Shown: positions 9,822-19,677 of the stretch, piece by piece | Layout: every line of letters begins with the position of its first letter | Numbering within the stretch: position 1 is the first letter of the stretch | The notes under the pieces: generated by a model | The model's database searches: none | What the model was told of the DNA's origin: nothing | The model's input: the letters and a program-made list of their open reading frames with translations, nothing else | Source of the DNA: Sphaerosporella brunnea | Lineage: Eukaryota > Ascomycota > Pezizomycetes > Pezizales > Pyronemataceae | Assembly: GCA_008704415.1 (NCBI GenBank) | Contig: VXIS01000463.1 | Coordinates: forward strand, 1-28,783 | DNA: 28,783 bases | Direction of reading: 5' to 3' | Translations under genes and position numbers: made by a program

Positions 9822-11067
9822 GCCTCAGGGAAGTGCACAACAGCCATCACCACGGAGCAACCAACAGCAACAAGAAGGAGCCAACGCCTCAATCCAGAAA
9901 TACCCACAGAAGAGGTCATTCAAGCGCTCCACGACGAAGCAGAGGAACAGAGACAACAACCAAAGAAGAGAGGCAGACCACGAAAGAAGCAACCAGAGGA
10001 AACCGAAGCCTTTCAATCAATCTATTCAGAATCAGAAGCCGAATCAGACATCTCTGAGACCAGTACAAATCGGCCACCCATTGCACAAGTTTTCAAATCA
10101 GAACACGAAGCACGCAAGCGTCTACAGGACCTTCAGAGCCACATAGAACTAATCCTTGACTGGATTGAAAGAAGCTCTGGATCAGATCTACTCTACAACT
10201 ACGAACTTCTCATTGAGACCAGCTCCGAATTCAACAAGCTTGAGAAGGAACTTTACAACTTTCGGTTGGAACAATTTACCCCACGGTTTGAAAAGCTTGA
10301 GCAAGAAATACAACAAGCAACAACCGAAGAAGCCAAAGAGCGAGCCAAAGGACTACGTGAGGCCTGGCAACGCCTATACGAAGAAGGAAGATTCAAATCA
10401 GACTCGGCTCTCACCGCATCAACAAACAAAGCCATCCAAGACTACCTTGACTTAACAAGGCAAACAACTCCTCCGCCACACGAGGTCAGAGACACTAGCC
10501 ACGAAGAAACTCCAAGACCTCCAGGAGGATTTGAAGAGGACGAATCTAGTTCGGAAGACGAACATCAGAACCCACCATCCCCAAAGAAACAACTTTTCAT
10601 ACCCCAGATTGAAGTCAGAGCAACCGCCGCCATGGCTGAAAAGTTCAAAGTCCCAAAACCACGGACCTATTCAGGAGACAATCAGGATAGAGATGCAGCC
10701 ACCATCGACGCATGGCTACAGGAAGTCAAGGATTACCTGACGCTTTCAGGACTTCAAGACAACGACAAAAAACTCCTAGTGCTTCAGTACTTTCTCAGCG
10801 GAACAGCAAAGAAGTTCTACCATACCAAACGAATGGAAGGAACCATAGACTTCAATGAGTTCCTCACTCAACTCAAGAACCATATCATTCCATCCACAGA
10901 AGTCAATCGATATTGGGATGATTGGTATAAGATCTCTCAAACTCGAAATGGCAGAGTTGACCGCATCAACGCCACTGCCATTCGACTTGAGAAAGTAGCA
11001 GCTCGAATCGGAAAAGCCATCAACACCCAGGTCAAAATCCAACGATTCTTGGATGGTATGCACCCAG
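9822..11067 (+). pseudogene. Gypsy gag, N-terminal part, interrupted by the copia insertion
   Basis: A single frame is open from 9822 to the insertion at 11068. It has an AT-hook-like KKRGRPRKK (9963-9989), acidic and coiled-coil-like stretches (HEARKRLQDLQSHIEL; LEQEIQQATTEEAKERAKGL), then a retrotransposon capsid region from about 10627 (FKVPKPRTYSGD..IDAWLQEVKDYL..FLSGTAKKFY..RFLDGMHP). The first in-frame ATG is at 10632, so about 270 codons of coding-like sequence lack a start; either translation starts at a non-AUG codon, or an upstream start was lost by mutation or frameshift. The frame joins exactly to 16763 when the copia and one CCCAG copy are removed (HP then DLRYAVEPEVV). AT-hooks are unusual in Gag and might help DNA or chromatin binding. 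Confidence 0.8.
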
Positions 11068-11670
11068 TGTTGAAAGGTGGGTTTGCGTGAAGCGGAAGTG
11101 GAGCAATACCGGTAAAGGTATTTAGAGCAGAAGGATGATAGGAACTGAAGAGAGGAGTGCGGAATCTGTTATCACAATAGAGAAGTGAAGAGAAGATCTT
11201 ATTCTCGAGGAGATTGTTGTGTTGATTGTTGTGCTTGGTTTGAGGGAGAGAGAGCGGGTATATATACCCGAGAGCTCAGCCCGCCAAGCCTAGTATGTAA
11301 CTATGTATACATGATTCGAGTGACTCATGATGACTGTGAGTCATACGTGTGAGTCATACATGGAATGTAAGAGAAACAACTAGAAATAGAATGACACATA
11401 ACCAGTAAGCGCTAATGCACAGCCGCGTATGACTGTGTGCGTTTGTGCGCAACAGTGAGTCAACGTAAGGCAGACACGAGTAAGCCTGACTGGAAAAGGA
11501 AGGTGTGTGCAAACAGGCGAGAGATAAGAAAATAAGAAAGCATGTGATGAGTACATGGTGTAGTAAACGCAGTGGTAAGTGCCCGTGATGAGTGTAAGAT
11601 GAAACCAGTATGAAATAGGAAAACACTGCTGGGAGACCAAAGGAGATACCACGTCCATCACGATTTAACA
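11068..11670 (-). repeat. Copia 3' LTR
   Basis: On the minus strand it starts TGTTAAATCGTGATGG and ends CACCTTTCAACA. The RNase H stop codon overlaps its first bases (TGTTAA). It carries three AP-1-like sites (11321-11327, 11337-11343, 11350-11356) and a 16-bp palindromic TATA element (11255-11270). Open frames of 93-105 codons inside it are chance frames. Confidence 0.95.
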
Positions 11671-12486
11671 CCCCTTCTCACTTGCCACTGTTCCAAAAAT
11701 ACGAGAGCAGAGATGCCCACGTACCGCCTGTACAACCGCCTTTGTACATATATCTGCAAGGTTGTTTTTGCCCTCGATGTGGATGACCGTAAGTTGTCCC
11801 GATTCGATAAGTTCACGTATGGAGTGGTAATGCATGTCCACGTGTTTGGATCGATTGTTGAGACGGTGATTTTCTGCGATATCGATTGCTCCAGTATTGT
11901 CGCTTCGAATTGCCGCGGGAATGTCTTGGTGAAGAAGTTCAACGAGAGCTCGCATTGTCCAGAGGTAATGTTTCGAGGTCATAGAGAGGGCCATGTATTC
12001 AGCTTCGGTAGTCGAGGTGGCAACTGAATGTTGTCGTCGAGACCGCCAACTGATGGTTGCTTTTCCAAGTTGAAACAGGTATCCCCAAAAGCTTCGTCGA
12101 GTATCAAGACAGTTTCCGTATGAGGCGTCGCAAAATCCTTCAAGGTATAGGTCATTTCCGTATCGATAGGTGAGTTTAAGGCTTCGTGTTCCTTTCAGGT
12201 ATCGAAGGACTCGTTTAGACGCTTGCATATGTACGAGGGTAGGTGAGGAGTTGAACTGTGAGAGGTGTGTAACTGCATAGGCGAGATCAGGTCTTGTTCC
12301 GGTAACTGTGTACATGAGAGATCCGATAATTTGCTGGTAGAGTGAGATGTTTTCGATCCGTTGCTCAGGTGGTCCTGCCCGAAGTTGTACGTTTACATCG
12401 AGGGGAGTTGAGACGGAGTTGCAATCTTTCATACCGAAGCGGTCGAGAACTTTGTCAATGTAGGTTTCCTGGGAAAGAGTGATTGC
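11665..12486 (-). pseudogene. Copia RNase H domain, downstream of an in-frame amber
   Basis: This is the C-terminal part of copia pol: PLDVNVQL..SLYQQIIGSLMYTVTGTRPDLAYAV, then the RNase H core GFCDASYGNCLDTRRS (Asp), ATSTTEAEYMAL (Glu), AIRSDNTGAIDIAEN (Asp) and SKHVDMHYHSIRE..HIEGKNNLADICTK. It digests the RNA strand of the RNA-DNA hybrid during reverse transcription. The stop overlaps the 3' LTR. It is in the same frame as the reverse transcriptase and is separated from it only by a TAG at 12487-12489, one C-to-T change from CAG. Confidence 0.9.
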
Positions 12487-13953
12487 CTAGTCGGTAAAGT
12501 CGATTTTTATGCCGAGAAGCCAGTGAAGGGTTCGAAGGTCCTTGACTTGAAATTCGGTTCCAAGGGCCGAGATAATCCGTTCAGTGAGGTCGTCGTTAGG
12601 TCCAAAAATCGTAATGTCGTCCACATAGATGGCAATGAAGAGGTTACCACTGTTGTGTATTTGAACGCATGGGTCGAAATGTGCGATAGCAAATCCGTAG
12701 GGTAGAAGGTAGTTGGTGAGCCGCGCATACCATTCCCTTGGAGATTGCTTCAAGCCGTATAAACACCGTTTTAATTTGCATACTTTGCCGTCGATTTTCC
12801 GTCGTTCGGGAAGACGCATATAAATCTCTTCTTTTAGGTGACCATAAAGGAATGCCGTTTTGACATCCAGTTGTCGAGGTTGCCAGCGCCGAGATGCCGA
12901 GATAGCAAGTAGGAGTCGCAGGGAGTCGAATTGTACCACAGGTGCAAAGAGCTCGTCGTAGTCTGTGCCAGCAACTTGAGAGTCGCCGCGTGCAACGAGT
13001 CGTGCCTTGTATCGGTCGATGCTTCCGTCAGAGTTGTATTTGATCCGATAAACCCACATGCAATTGACAATCTTTCGGTTTGTTGGTGTGTCGACAATAT
13101 CCCACGTATCGTTCTGTTTAAGTGAGTCCAATTCTTCTTCCATAGCCTTAATCCATTCATCTTTGTCAGTACGCGACATGGCTTCCTTATAAGACTTAGG
13201 GTATTCAGGCTCGATTCCGCTGGCTGAAGTAAGTGCTGTTGCCACAAGGATTTCGCCTTCACTATCATTGCCTTGATGGTCCAGGGTTGGTGCAGGTTCG
13301 GTAACTTGTGTTGAGGGCGCAGGTGTATCAAAACCAAGACGAACAGGAGGTCTGATGATGCGTCCGACACGTGTTTGTTGAACCGGCTGCTGGATCATAG
13401 GTTGAGGCTGAGATGGTGCAGGTTGAGCGTCCAAGGGTTGAAGCTGAGAGCCAGATGGAGTGTCGATATCCATAAGTGAAAACCGTTCATAGTCTTCTGG
13501 GGTAAAGCCATCGGGTTGCTGGATTTGAATGGTTGGTGAAGGAGGAGGAGAAGTAGGATTCTCATTATCGAGGAGAACGATTCGGTTGTGATCGGGATTT
13601 GGTGTAAAGTTGCGCGCTCCTTGTATCCGTAAGTAGTCATTGCCGTCCTGTTGCTGAAGTCCAGGGTACCAAACTGCGTGAACATCTGGAACGCCTTTGT
13701 TGAACCATGAAGTGGCTTGTTGCGGGTTTCGAAAGCACCATTGTTGCCAGTGTCTTCGTGATGGGAATCCTTCTTTGTTGAGTTCAATAGTGATAGGACC
13801 AGTTGAGTTGACAGGAGGAGTAGACGTATGGTTGGGATCAAGTGGTGGTGGCGCAGGGTTGGTCGTAGTGGACGTAGTTACCCCTTCTGAGTTGGAGATA
13901 GGGAACTTAACGTCTCGTGAGGTGACAAGTTGTTTCCTGGAAGGGATGAACAC
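12487..13953 (-). pseudogene. Copia reverse transcriptase with integrase C-terminal linker
   Basis: After a Pro/Gln-rich linker the copia reverse transcriptase is complete: WVYRIKYNSDGSIDRYKARL, the LDVKTAFLYGHL motif with a catalytic Asp, CKLKRCLYGLKQSPREWY, and the YVDD catalytic box (12616-12627). It ends at the amber 12487-12489 after LLGIKIDFTD, although sense sequence continues in frame into RNase H. At its 5' end (near 13955-13975) it is one base out of frame with the integrase, and the integrase frame runs on over it to 13878. Enzyme core residues look intact, so the defect lies in joining, not in the domain. Confidence 0.93.
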
Positions 13954-15049
13954 CTTGTAGATGGTATGCTTTCGGTGTATCCGACAAATATACCTTTCTC
14001 AGCACGTGGAAGCAGCTTACTACCAGGAGGTCGTTTCTCAACTGGTATGTGGACGTAGCACTCTCTTCCAAACGGCTGAAGGTGTTGGATCGTGGGTTTC
14101 TCACCGCGAAATGCCTCATAGGGGGTCTGATCCTTGACCGCTGAGTGAGGCAATCTGTTTTTGAGGTAAACCGCCGTGTGAACCGCTTGCTGCCATAATC
14201 GTTTGTCGAGGTTGACCAGCATCGCACGAACCATGTTCATAATGGTGCGATTGAGTCGTTCGGCAACACCATTGGACTCGTGAGAGTAAGGGGGTGTTGG
14301 GTCGTGTATGATTCCGAGTTCCTTGAAGAAGTTTTCGAGGTCTTTGTTGACGTATTCGTCGCCATTGTCTGTTCTAATTCGCATGACTTTGAGATCGTAT
14401 TGCCGTTCGCACATGGTGATGAAGTTTTTGAGTATTGCGATGGCGTCCGATTTCTGTTTAAGAAAATAAACCCAGGTGGCGCGAGTGAGATCATCAACGA
14501 TAGACATGTAGTGATAGTTACCTCCGTAGGATGGTGTGTGGAATCTACCTGAGAGATCGGAATGGATGAGTTCTAATTTCCGAGTTGCTCTGTGGGTGAC
14601 TGGTGCTGGTACTGAGTGTGTCGATTTGGCGAGAGTGCATGGTTCGCAATGGAAATTGTTTGGTGCTAAAGGGATGAGGTGGCCGTCTTGGTAGTATTCT
14701 GAATGTCGAAGTGCTGAAGGTGCGACGTGTCCAAAAGCTGAATGCCAGTGAAGGAACGTTGAGACGTGTGCATGTTCGATAAATTCAGGAATAAAAAACA
14801 AATTGCCAACCAAAGGGGCACGCAAAACAAGTGATCCATCTTTCCTCCGAAGTTCAATTCCTTCTCCATCATCCACCATTGTGTACCCTTTTTCCCGAAC
14901 CGAGCGCCAAGAGAACAATGAACAATCTAGGTCAGGTACATAGAGTACCTCATTCAGACGCAAAGGAGAGATCGTGCCATCAGGGAGTATACTGTTGATA
15001 CGAACAGTACCTTTTCCTTCAGTCTTGAGACGCTGAGCGTTCCCGATCT
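13878..15049 (-). pseudogene. Copia protease remnant and integrase
   Basis: The frame opens right at the gag stop with VKIGNAQRLKTEGKGTVRI, the C-terminal half of a copia protease; the active-site D-S/T-G segment is absent. LNEVLYVPDLDCSLFS leads into the integrase: zinc-binding HWHSAFGH with CEPCTLAKS, then the catalytic triad in HSDLSGRF, IRTDNGDEYV and SNGVAERLNRT, and the C-terminal KGIFVGYTES. From about 13960 a one-base shift moves the true frame to the reverse transcriptase frame, so residues after GYTES are out of frame. There is no ATG at the start; in intact relatives this region is fused to Gag. Confidence 0.9.
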
Positions 15050-16081
15050 TTACAGTTCCTCGATGCGTTGAAAGTTGTATGAAGAGACTTTGGTGGTTGC
15101 CAGAGCGTGTTCAGGAGTTTCTTCCTTAGCGACGTTGGCTTGTTCAGGGGTCTTTTCCTTCTTCTTTTCCTCTTGCTTGGCCTTGAGCTTTCGACATTCC
15201 TTCCACACGTGTCCGACCGGGTTTCCGAGTTGATGTTTCTTGCAATAGGTGCACTCCTTAACCGAAGGGCTGCCAGTGTTTTCAACCTTCTTCTTTCCTT
15301 TACCCTTGGGTTGTTGGGCTTTGAGAGCGATTGACTGGCTGTCGGTGTTGGAAATGGAGTGTAGTTTGAGAACTACATCGGAGTAGGAGAGGTCGTCTTT
15401 TGTTGTCAGGTTGTCGACAACATTGGTGTGGTGTTTGACAAGGAATCCTAGGAGAAAGTCGCGTTTGGCTTTGTCGTGTTCCAGGAACTTGCGGAAGTCT
15501 TTGCGATAGGTGTCGGTGGATTTAGCACCGGTTGTAAGGCTGAGTAGTCGATTGTATTCCGTTTCGAATCGGTCGATGAAGTCGGCAATCGGCTGTGAAG
15601 CATCATAGGAGGAGGGAAGGGAGGTGAAAGACAATGATGGTCTGAACAAATGAAAAGGCGGTGTCGCGGTGATAGGTGTTCTCAAGGTAGACCCATATCG
15701 TGTGCGGGTTCGCGCTTCTTGGCCACAACTTTGATAATGGGCTTTCGACATTACCTGTATGAGTACCAGAAGGCATTGGGCTGATAGGGCTTGGAACACC
15801 TCGCGCTCATCTTCGTTTGCATCTTCTGCTGGGGTGGCTCCGTCGATGACCAGTTCGGATACCCGCATTGCGTCGAAAATAATCGTGATTTGGTCGCGCC
15901 AGTCCTCGTAGTTTTCGTGTCCGGTAAGGACTTCGATGTTGTCGAGTTTAACGTTGGGAATCTTCATGTCCTTGTTGAATTTCTTAGACTTGATGGATTC
16001 GCGAAAAACATCGTTGCCTTTCGAGTCCTTGGGGAAGGAGGCAGGAAGGGTAGGGTATTCGGCTGAGGATGAAGCGGACAT
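15050..16081 (-). CDS. Copia Gag
   Basis: 343 codons from ATG at 16081, 74 bp inside the 5' LTR. Capsid-like N-terminus (VKLDNIEVLTGHENYEDWRD), then YDASQPIADFIDRFETEYNRL, FLEHDKAKRDFLLGFLVKHH, and a nucleocapsid zinc knuckle of the variant C-X2-C-X10-H-X4-C (CTYCKKHQLGNPVGHVWKEC). Between about 15610 and 15740 the protein is out of phase: the other two minus-strand frames read IIKVVAKKREPAH and then WVYLENTYHRDTAFSF, which fit copia Gag better. At least two compensating small indels have therefore replaced about 40 residues, and assembly function is doubtful. The C-terminus ends SSYNFQRIEEL where a protease active site would follow. Confidence 0.85.
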   Translation of the reverse strand: MSASSSAEYPTLPASFPKDSKGNDVFRESIKSKKFNKDMKIPNVKLDNIEVLTGHENYEDWRDQITIIFDAMRVSELVIDGATPAEDANEDEREVFQALSAQCLLVLIQVMSKAHYQSCGQEARTRTRYGSTLRTPITATPPFHLFRPSLSFTSLPSSYDASQPIADFIDRFETEYNRLLSLTTGAKSTDTYRKDFRKFLEHDKAKRDFLLGFLVKHHTNVVDNLTTKDDLSYSDVVLKLHSISNTDSQSIALKAQQPKGKGKKKVENTGSPSVKECTYCKKHQLGNPVGHVWKECRKLKAKQEEKKKEKTPEQANVAKEETPEHALATTKVSSYNFQRIEEL

Positions 16082-16137
16082 GGCGATGGTTTCGATCGGT
16101 AAATGTGGTGGGTATTGTGTGGTTGTATCGATAGGCT

Positions 16138-16154
16138 AAGCCGGGCTCATAACC
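16138..16154 (-). promoter_or_regulatory. Copia primer-binding site of half-tRNA type (initiator tRNA-Met anticodon arm)
   Basis: Directly next to the 5' LTR, the minus strand reads GGTTATGAGCCCGG; its complement CCGGGCTCATAACC is the anticodon stem-loop of fungal initiator tRNA-Met. Copia and many fungal copia-like elements prime from the 3' end of the 5' half of this tRNA, cut in the anticodon loop. The absence of spacing from the LTR fits. Confidence 0.75.
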
Positions 16155-16757
16155 TGATGAAAGGTGGGTTTGCGTGAAGCGGAAGTGGAGCAATACCGGT
16201 AAAGGTATTTAGAGCAGAAGGATGATAGGAACTGAAGAGAGGAGTGCGGAATCTGTTATCACAATAGAGAAGTGAAGAGAAGATCTTATTCTCGAGGAGA
16301 TTGTTGTGTTGATTGTTGTGCTTGGTTTGAGGGAGAGAGAGCGGGTATATATACCCGAGAGCTCAGCCCGCCAAGCCTAGTATGTAACTATGTATACATG
16401 ATTCGAGTGACTCATGATGACTGTGAGTCATACGTGTGAGTCATACATGGAATGTAAGAGAAACAACTAGAAATAGAATGACACATAACCAGTAAGCGCT
16501 AATGCACAGCCGCGTATGACTGTGTGCGTTTGTGCGCAACAGTGAGTCAACGTAAGGCATACACGAGTAAGCCTGACTGGAAAAGGAAGGTGTGTGCAAA
16601 CAGGCGAGAGATAAGAAAATAAGAAAGCATGTGATGAGTACATGGTGTAGTAAACGCAGTGGTAAGTGCCCGTGATGAGTGTAAGATGAAACCAGTATGA
16701 AATAGGAAAACACTGCTGGGAGACCAAAGGAGATACCACGTCCATCACGATTTAACA
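16155..16757 (-). repeat. Copia 5' LTR (promoter LTR)
   Basis: 603 bp, ending TTTCATCA on the minus strand against TTTCAACA in the 3' LTR. It contains a perfect 16-bp palindrome CGGGTATATATACCCG (16342-16357) that is probably the TATA element, with three AP-1-like sites upstream of it in the transcription direction. Confidence 0.95.
16408..16443 (-). promoter_or_regulatory. Three AP-1/Gcn4-type sites in the copia promoter LTR
   Basis: TGACTCA at 16408-16414, TGAGTCA at 16424-16430 and 16437-16443, about 50-100 bp upstream of the palindromic TATA element when read on the minus strand. The same trio stands in the older solo LTR. Fungal bZIP factors of the Gcn4/CPC1 class bind this word, which suggests induction by amino-acid or oxidative stress; this is inference. 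Confidence 0.6.
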
Positions 16758-16762
16758 CCCAG

Positions 16763-19677
16763 ATCTTCGCTATGCAGTTGAGCCTGAGGTTGTGGATCGA
16801 TCGACAGCGAAATGGGAAGACGTCAAGAAACTAGCGGAACGAAAGGATGCCGCTCTTTTCCAAGCTGGAAAGTATGGACGACCGCAACAATTGAATCGAA
16901 ATGGACAACACCATGCTAGCAATGCTATGAATCCTCAGTTCAGCAAGAACAACAACAACTCAGGACGAGGAAACCAAGGAAGGAACAACAAGCAATTCAA
17001 GAAGCTTTCAGACCAGGAGAAAGCGCAACTCAAACAGGAGAAGAAGTGCTTCTACTGCAAGAAGGCAGGACACTTCATCAACGAATGCAGAGCCAAGCAA
17101 CGAAATCAGCAACAGGGCAAATGGATTCAATCAGCAAGAACCACTGTCAACATAATGGAAGACAACTTACCACCAACTGTGGAAGAATTCATCGAAACTG
17201 CACGAGCAGAACATAGCAAGAAGGACAACATCAACAACATGGTCACCAACATGAATGTCAACGGAAGGCAGGCGAGAGTTCATCTAGACACAGGGACAAC
17301 AGGGACGAATCTTATGTCCAGCAGTTGGGCCCAGACACACAACATCTTTACCAGAGAACTGCCGCAACCTATCACCATTCACATGGCCGCGAAAGGATCC
17401 AAGACAAACGCCAATCGATTTGCTTACGCCAACGTCGAAATTAAACCAGGATTCACTGAGAAAACGAAGTTTCTCATAGTAGCATTCAGCTCATACGACA
17501 TCATCCTAGGAATGCCTTTCCTTGAGGATAACCATGTGAACCTGAATACGGCAGATTCTACAGCACACTTCCCGAAACATGACACCACCATCCAGTGTGC
17601 AACAAGACAGCCTAGAACATTCTCTCTCAAATCATCAGCAACTACCGAAGACATCCCACCTTTCGATAAGATGTTTTCAACAGTATTCCCAGAGAAGGAA
17701 CCAGAAGGATTACCTCCACTACGTGATGAATGCAATCATGTGGTCAGACTTGATCCAGACAAACTCGAGCAATTCAAGTTCCATGCAAGGCGTATTCCTG
17801 ACGCCTACCGGAAGGATCTCATTGCTCACCTGGACAATTGGAAACGACAGGGAATTGCAGTGCCTGGACCCGGCAGATTCCCATGTTCAATTTTCGGAAC
17901 ACCAAAGATACCACCCTCCAAAGGATGGAGATGGATGAATGACCTTCGAGATAGGAATAGCATCACAGAACGGGACTACACGCCACTACCTCATGCAGAT
18001 AACATCCGAGAAGATGCTGCTAGATCAAACTTCAAGTCAGTTCTAGATCTTTCCAACGCCTATCACCAGGTACGAGTGGAGCCATCATCTGAGGAATTAA
18101 ATGTCATCAATGCAGATGACCTCGGCTCTTTTCAAGTCAAGGTCATGCTGCAGGGAGACTGCAATGCTCCTGCAACCATGATGCGCTGCATGAACACTAT
18201 CTTAGGCGAATTCATCCGAAAATTTGTATGGGTGTACCTAGATGACATCCTTATCTTTTCCGAAACTCGAGAAGAACACATCCGACACCTTGAGCAAGTT
18301 TTTCGGCAGCTTGCAAAAGCGAAGTTCTATCTCAGGATGGACAAATGTCAGTTCCTGACATCCCAGCTACGCCTCCTAGGACACATTATCTCTGGTCATG
18401 AGATCCACCCACACCCAGAGAGAATTCGGAAAATACAGGATTGGTGCACACCCACAAACAAAAAGCAACTACAAAGCTTTTTAGGTGTAATTAATTATGT
18501 GGCACCACACCTTTTTCACAGCTCCACTATCCTAGCACCACTCACGGAATTAACCGGAAATGCTGAGTGGCGATGGGATGCCCTGCATGACCATGCATTT
18601 CGGCAGATCAAGGATCTTTGCCGAAAACATGTACCCCTCACACCACTTCGATATGACAGAATCAAGTCAGGCGAAGATAAGGTGTATCTGGTGACAGATG
18701 CATCTCGGGTGGGGACGGGTGCATTCATTTGTCATGGCAAGAATCTAGAAGATTCGAAGTCTAGAATCGCAGCGATACACAGCAGACGCTTTACCGCCAC
18801 CCAGGAAAATTACAACACCACCAACCAGGAGCTTCTAGCTATAGTTGATGCACTAGGTGCATTCGAAACAAAGCTATTAGGAATACCATTTACGGGAATT
18901 ACTGACCACAAGGCACTGGAGTACCTTGTGACGAAACCCATGACTACTGGCAGACTAGCCAGATGGTTGGAATACATCCAGATGTTCGATTTCCAAATCC
19001 AGCACACACCAGGAGAAAGCAATCAATCAGCAGACACACTTTCACGTCTGTATGAGGATGAGGACAAGGAGATAACGCCACCAGATGAGTTCCTCCATGA
19101 GAACTTAAAACCAGAGGATTTCGGCTCCATCGACAGTCTCCTCAACCCCACAACCTCCATTCCTCAACAGACCACCTCCACCGAAACAGACAAGCTTTCC
19201 TCACACTTTCCACACGCTCTTCAAGTCTCAAATGAGATGTCCACCTCAAACAACAAGCCTTCCGCCAGCCTCCGCCCCAAGGGAGCCTCGCGCTATGAGA
19301 GGTGCGACCCAAACCTCCACTGGACAGCCTGCCGCTCCAGAGACGGCTACCCATATCACTATTCCTCAGGATTCATGGAAACCTTCAGCACCTGGAAGTC
19401 AAACTCTCAGTATCACCCTCAATTTGAATCCGATAGCGACGACGAGTTCTACGACTCCCCAGACGAAGACACAGACATGGACGATTCATTTGGACCCAAT
19501 TCAGAATGTCCAGACCCAGATGAAGACCCCATCGGCAACTATGAGTGGCTTGTCCACCATGGTTACATCACCTGCGCGAATAGTTCAAGGGCACCTGCCC
19601 TCCAATGGACTCCAGAATCAGGCGCACCACGCCCGAAATTCCCACAGGAGAGACAACACCCAGACGGCCCTTGGTAG
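16763..19677 (+). CDS. Gypsy gag end, protease, reverse transcriptase and RNase H
   Basis: The frame resumes directly after the copia target copy (DLRYAVEPEVVDRSTAKW). In order: zinc knuckle CFYCKKAGHFINEC (from 17047), protease with DTG at 17287 (ARVHLDTGTTGTNLM), reverse transcriptase with WRWMNDLRDRNSIT, DLSNAYHQVRV, a QGDCNAPATMM variant of the usual FGLxNAPATF, and the YLDD box at 18235-18246, then RNase H (VTDASRVGTGAF, TNQELLAIVDAL, GITDHKALEYL, QSADTLSRLY). After RNase H an acidic, Pro/Ser-rich linker runs to TAG at 19675. Sense-like sequence continues in the same frame beyond that stop. All enzyme motifs appear intact. Confidence 0.93.

Larger units (their letters stand above)
11068..16757 (-). 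mobile_element. Ty1/copia element, full length but coding-defective, nested in gypsy gag
   Basis: Two 603-bp LTRs (11068-11670 as 3' LTR, 16155-16757 as 5' LTR) differ at only two positions I can find (t/a near 11070 and g/t near 11470). The 5-bp target duplication is CCCAG at 11063-11067 and 16758-16762. On the minus strand the order is 5' LTR, half-tRNA primer site, gag, remnant protease, integrase, reverse transcriptase, RNase H, purine tract (gtgagaagggg), 3' LTR. Integrase before reverse transcriptase is diagnostic of copia. Several coding breaks coexist with nearly identical LTRs. Confidence 0.96.

Noticed and set aside
11354..11671. 93-105 codon hydrophobic frames repeated at 16441-16758
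   Set aside because: They lie inside the copia LTRs on the minus strand and are identical only because the LTRs are; no start context or family.
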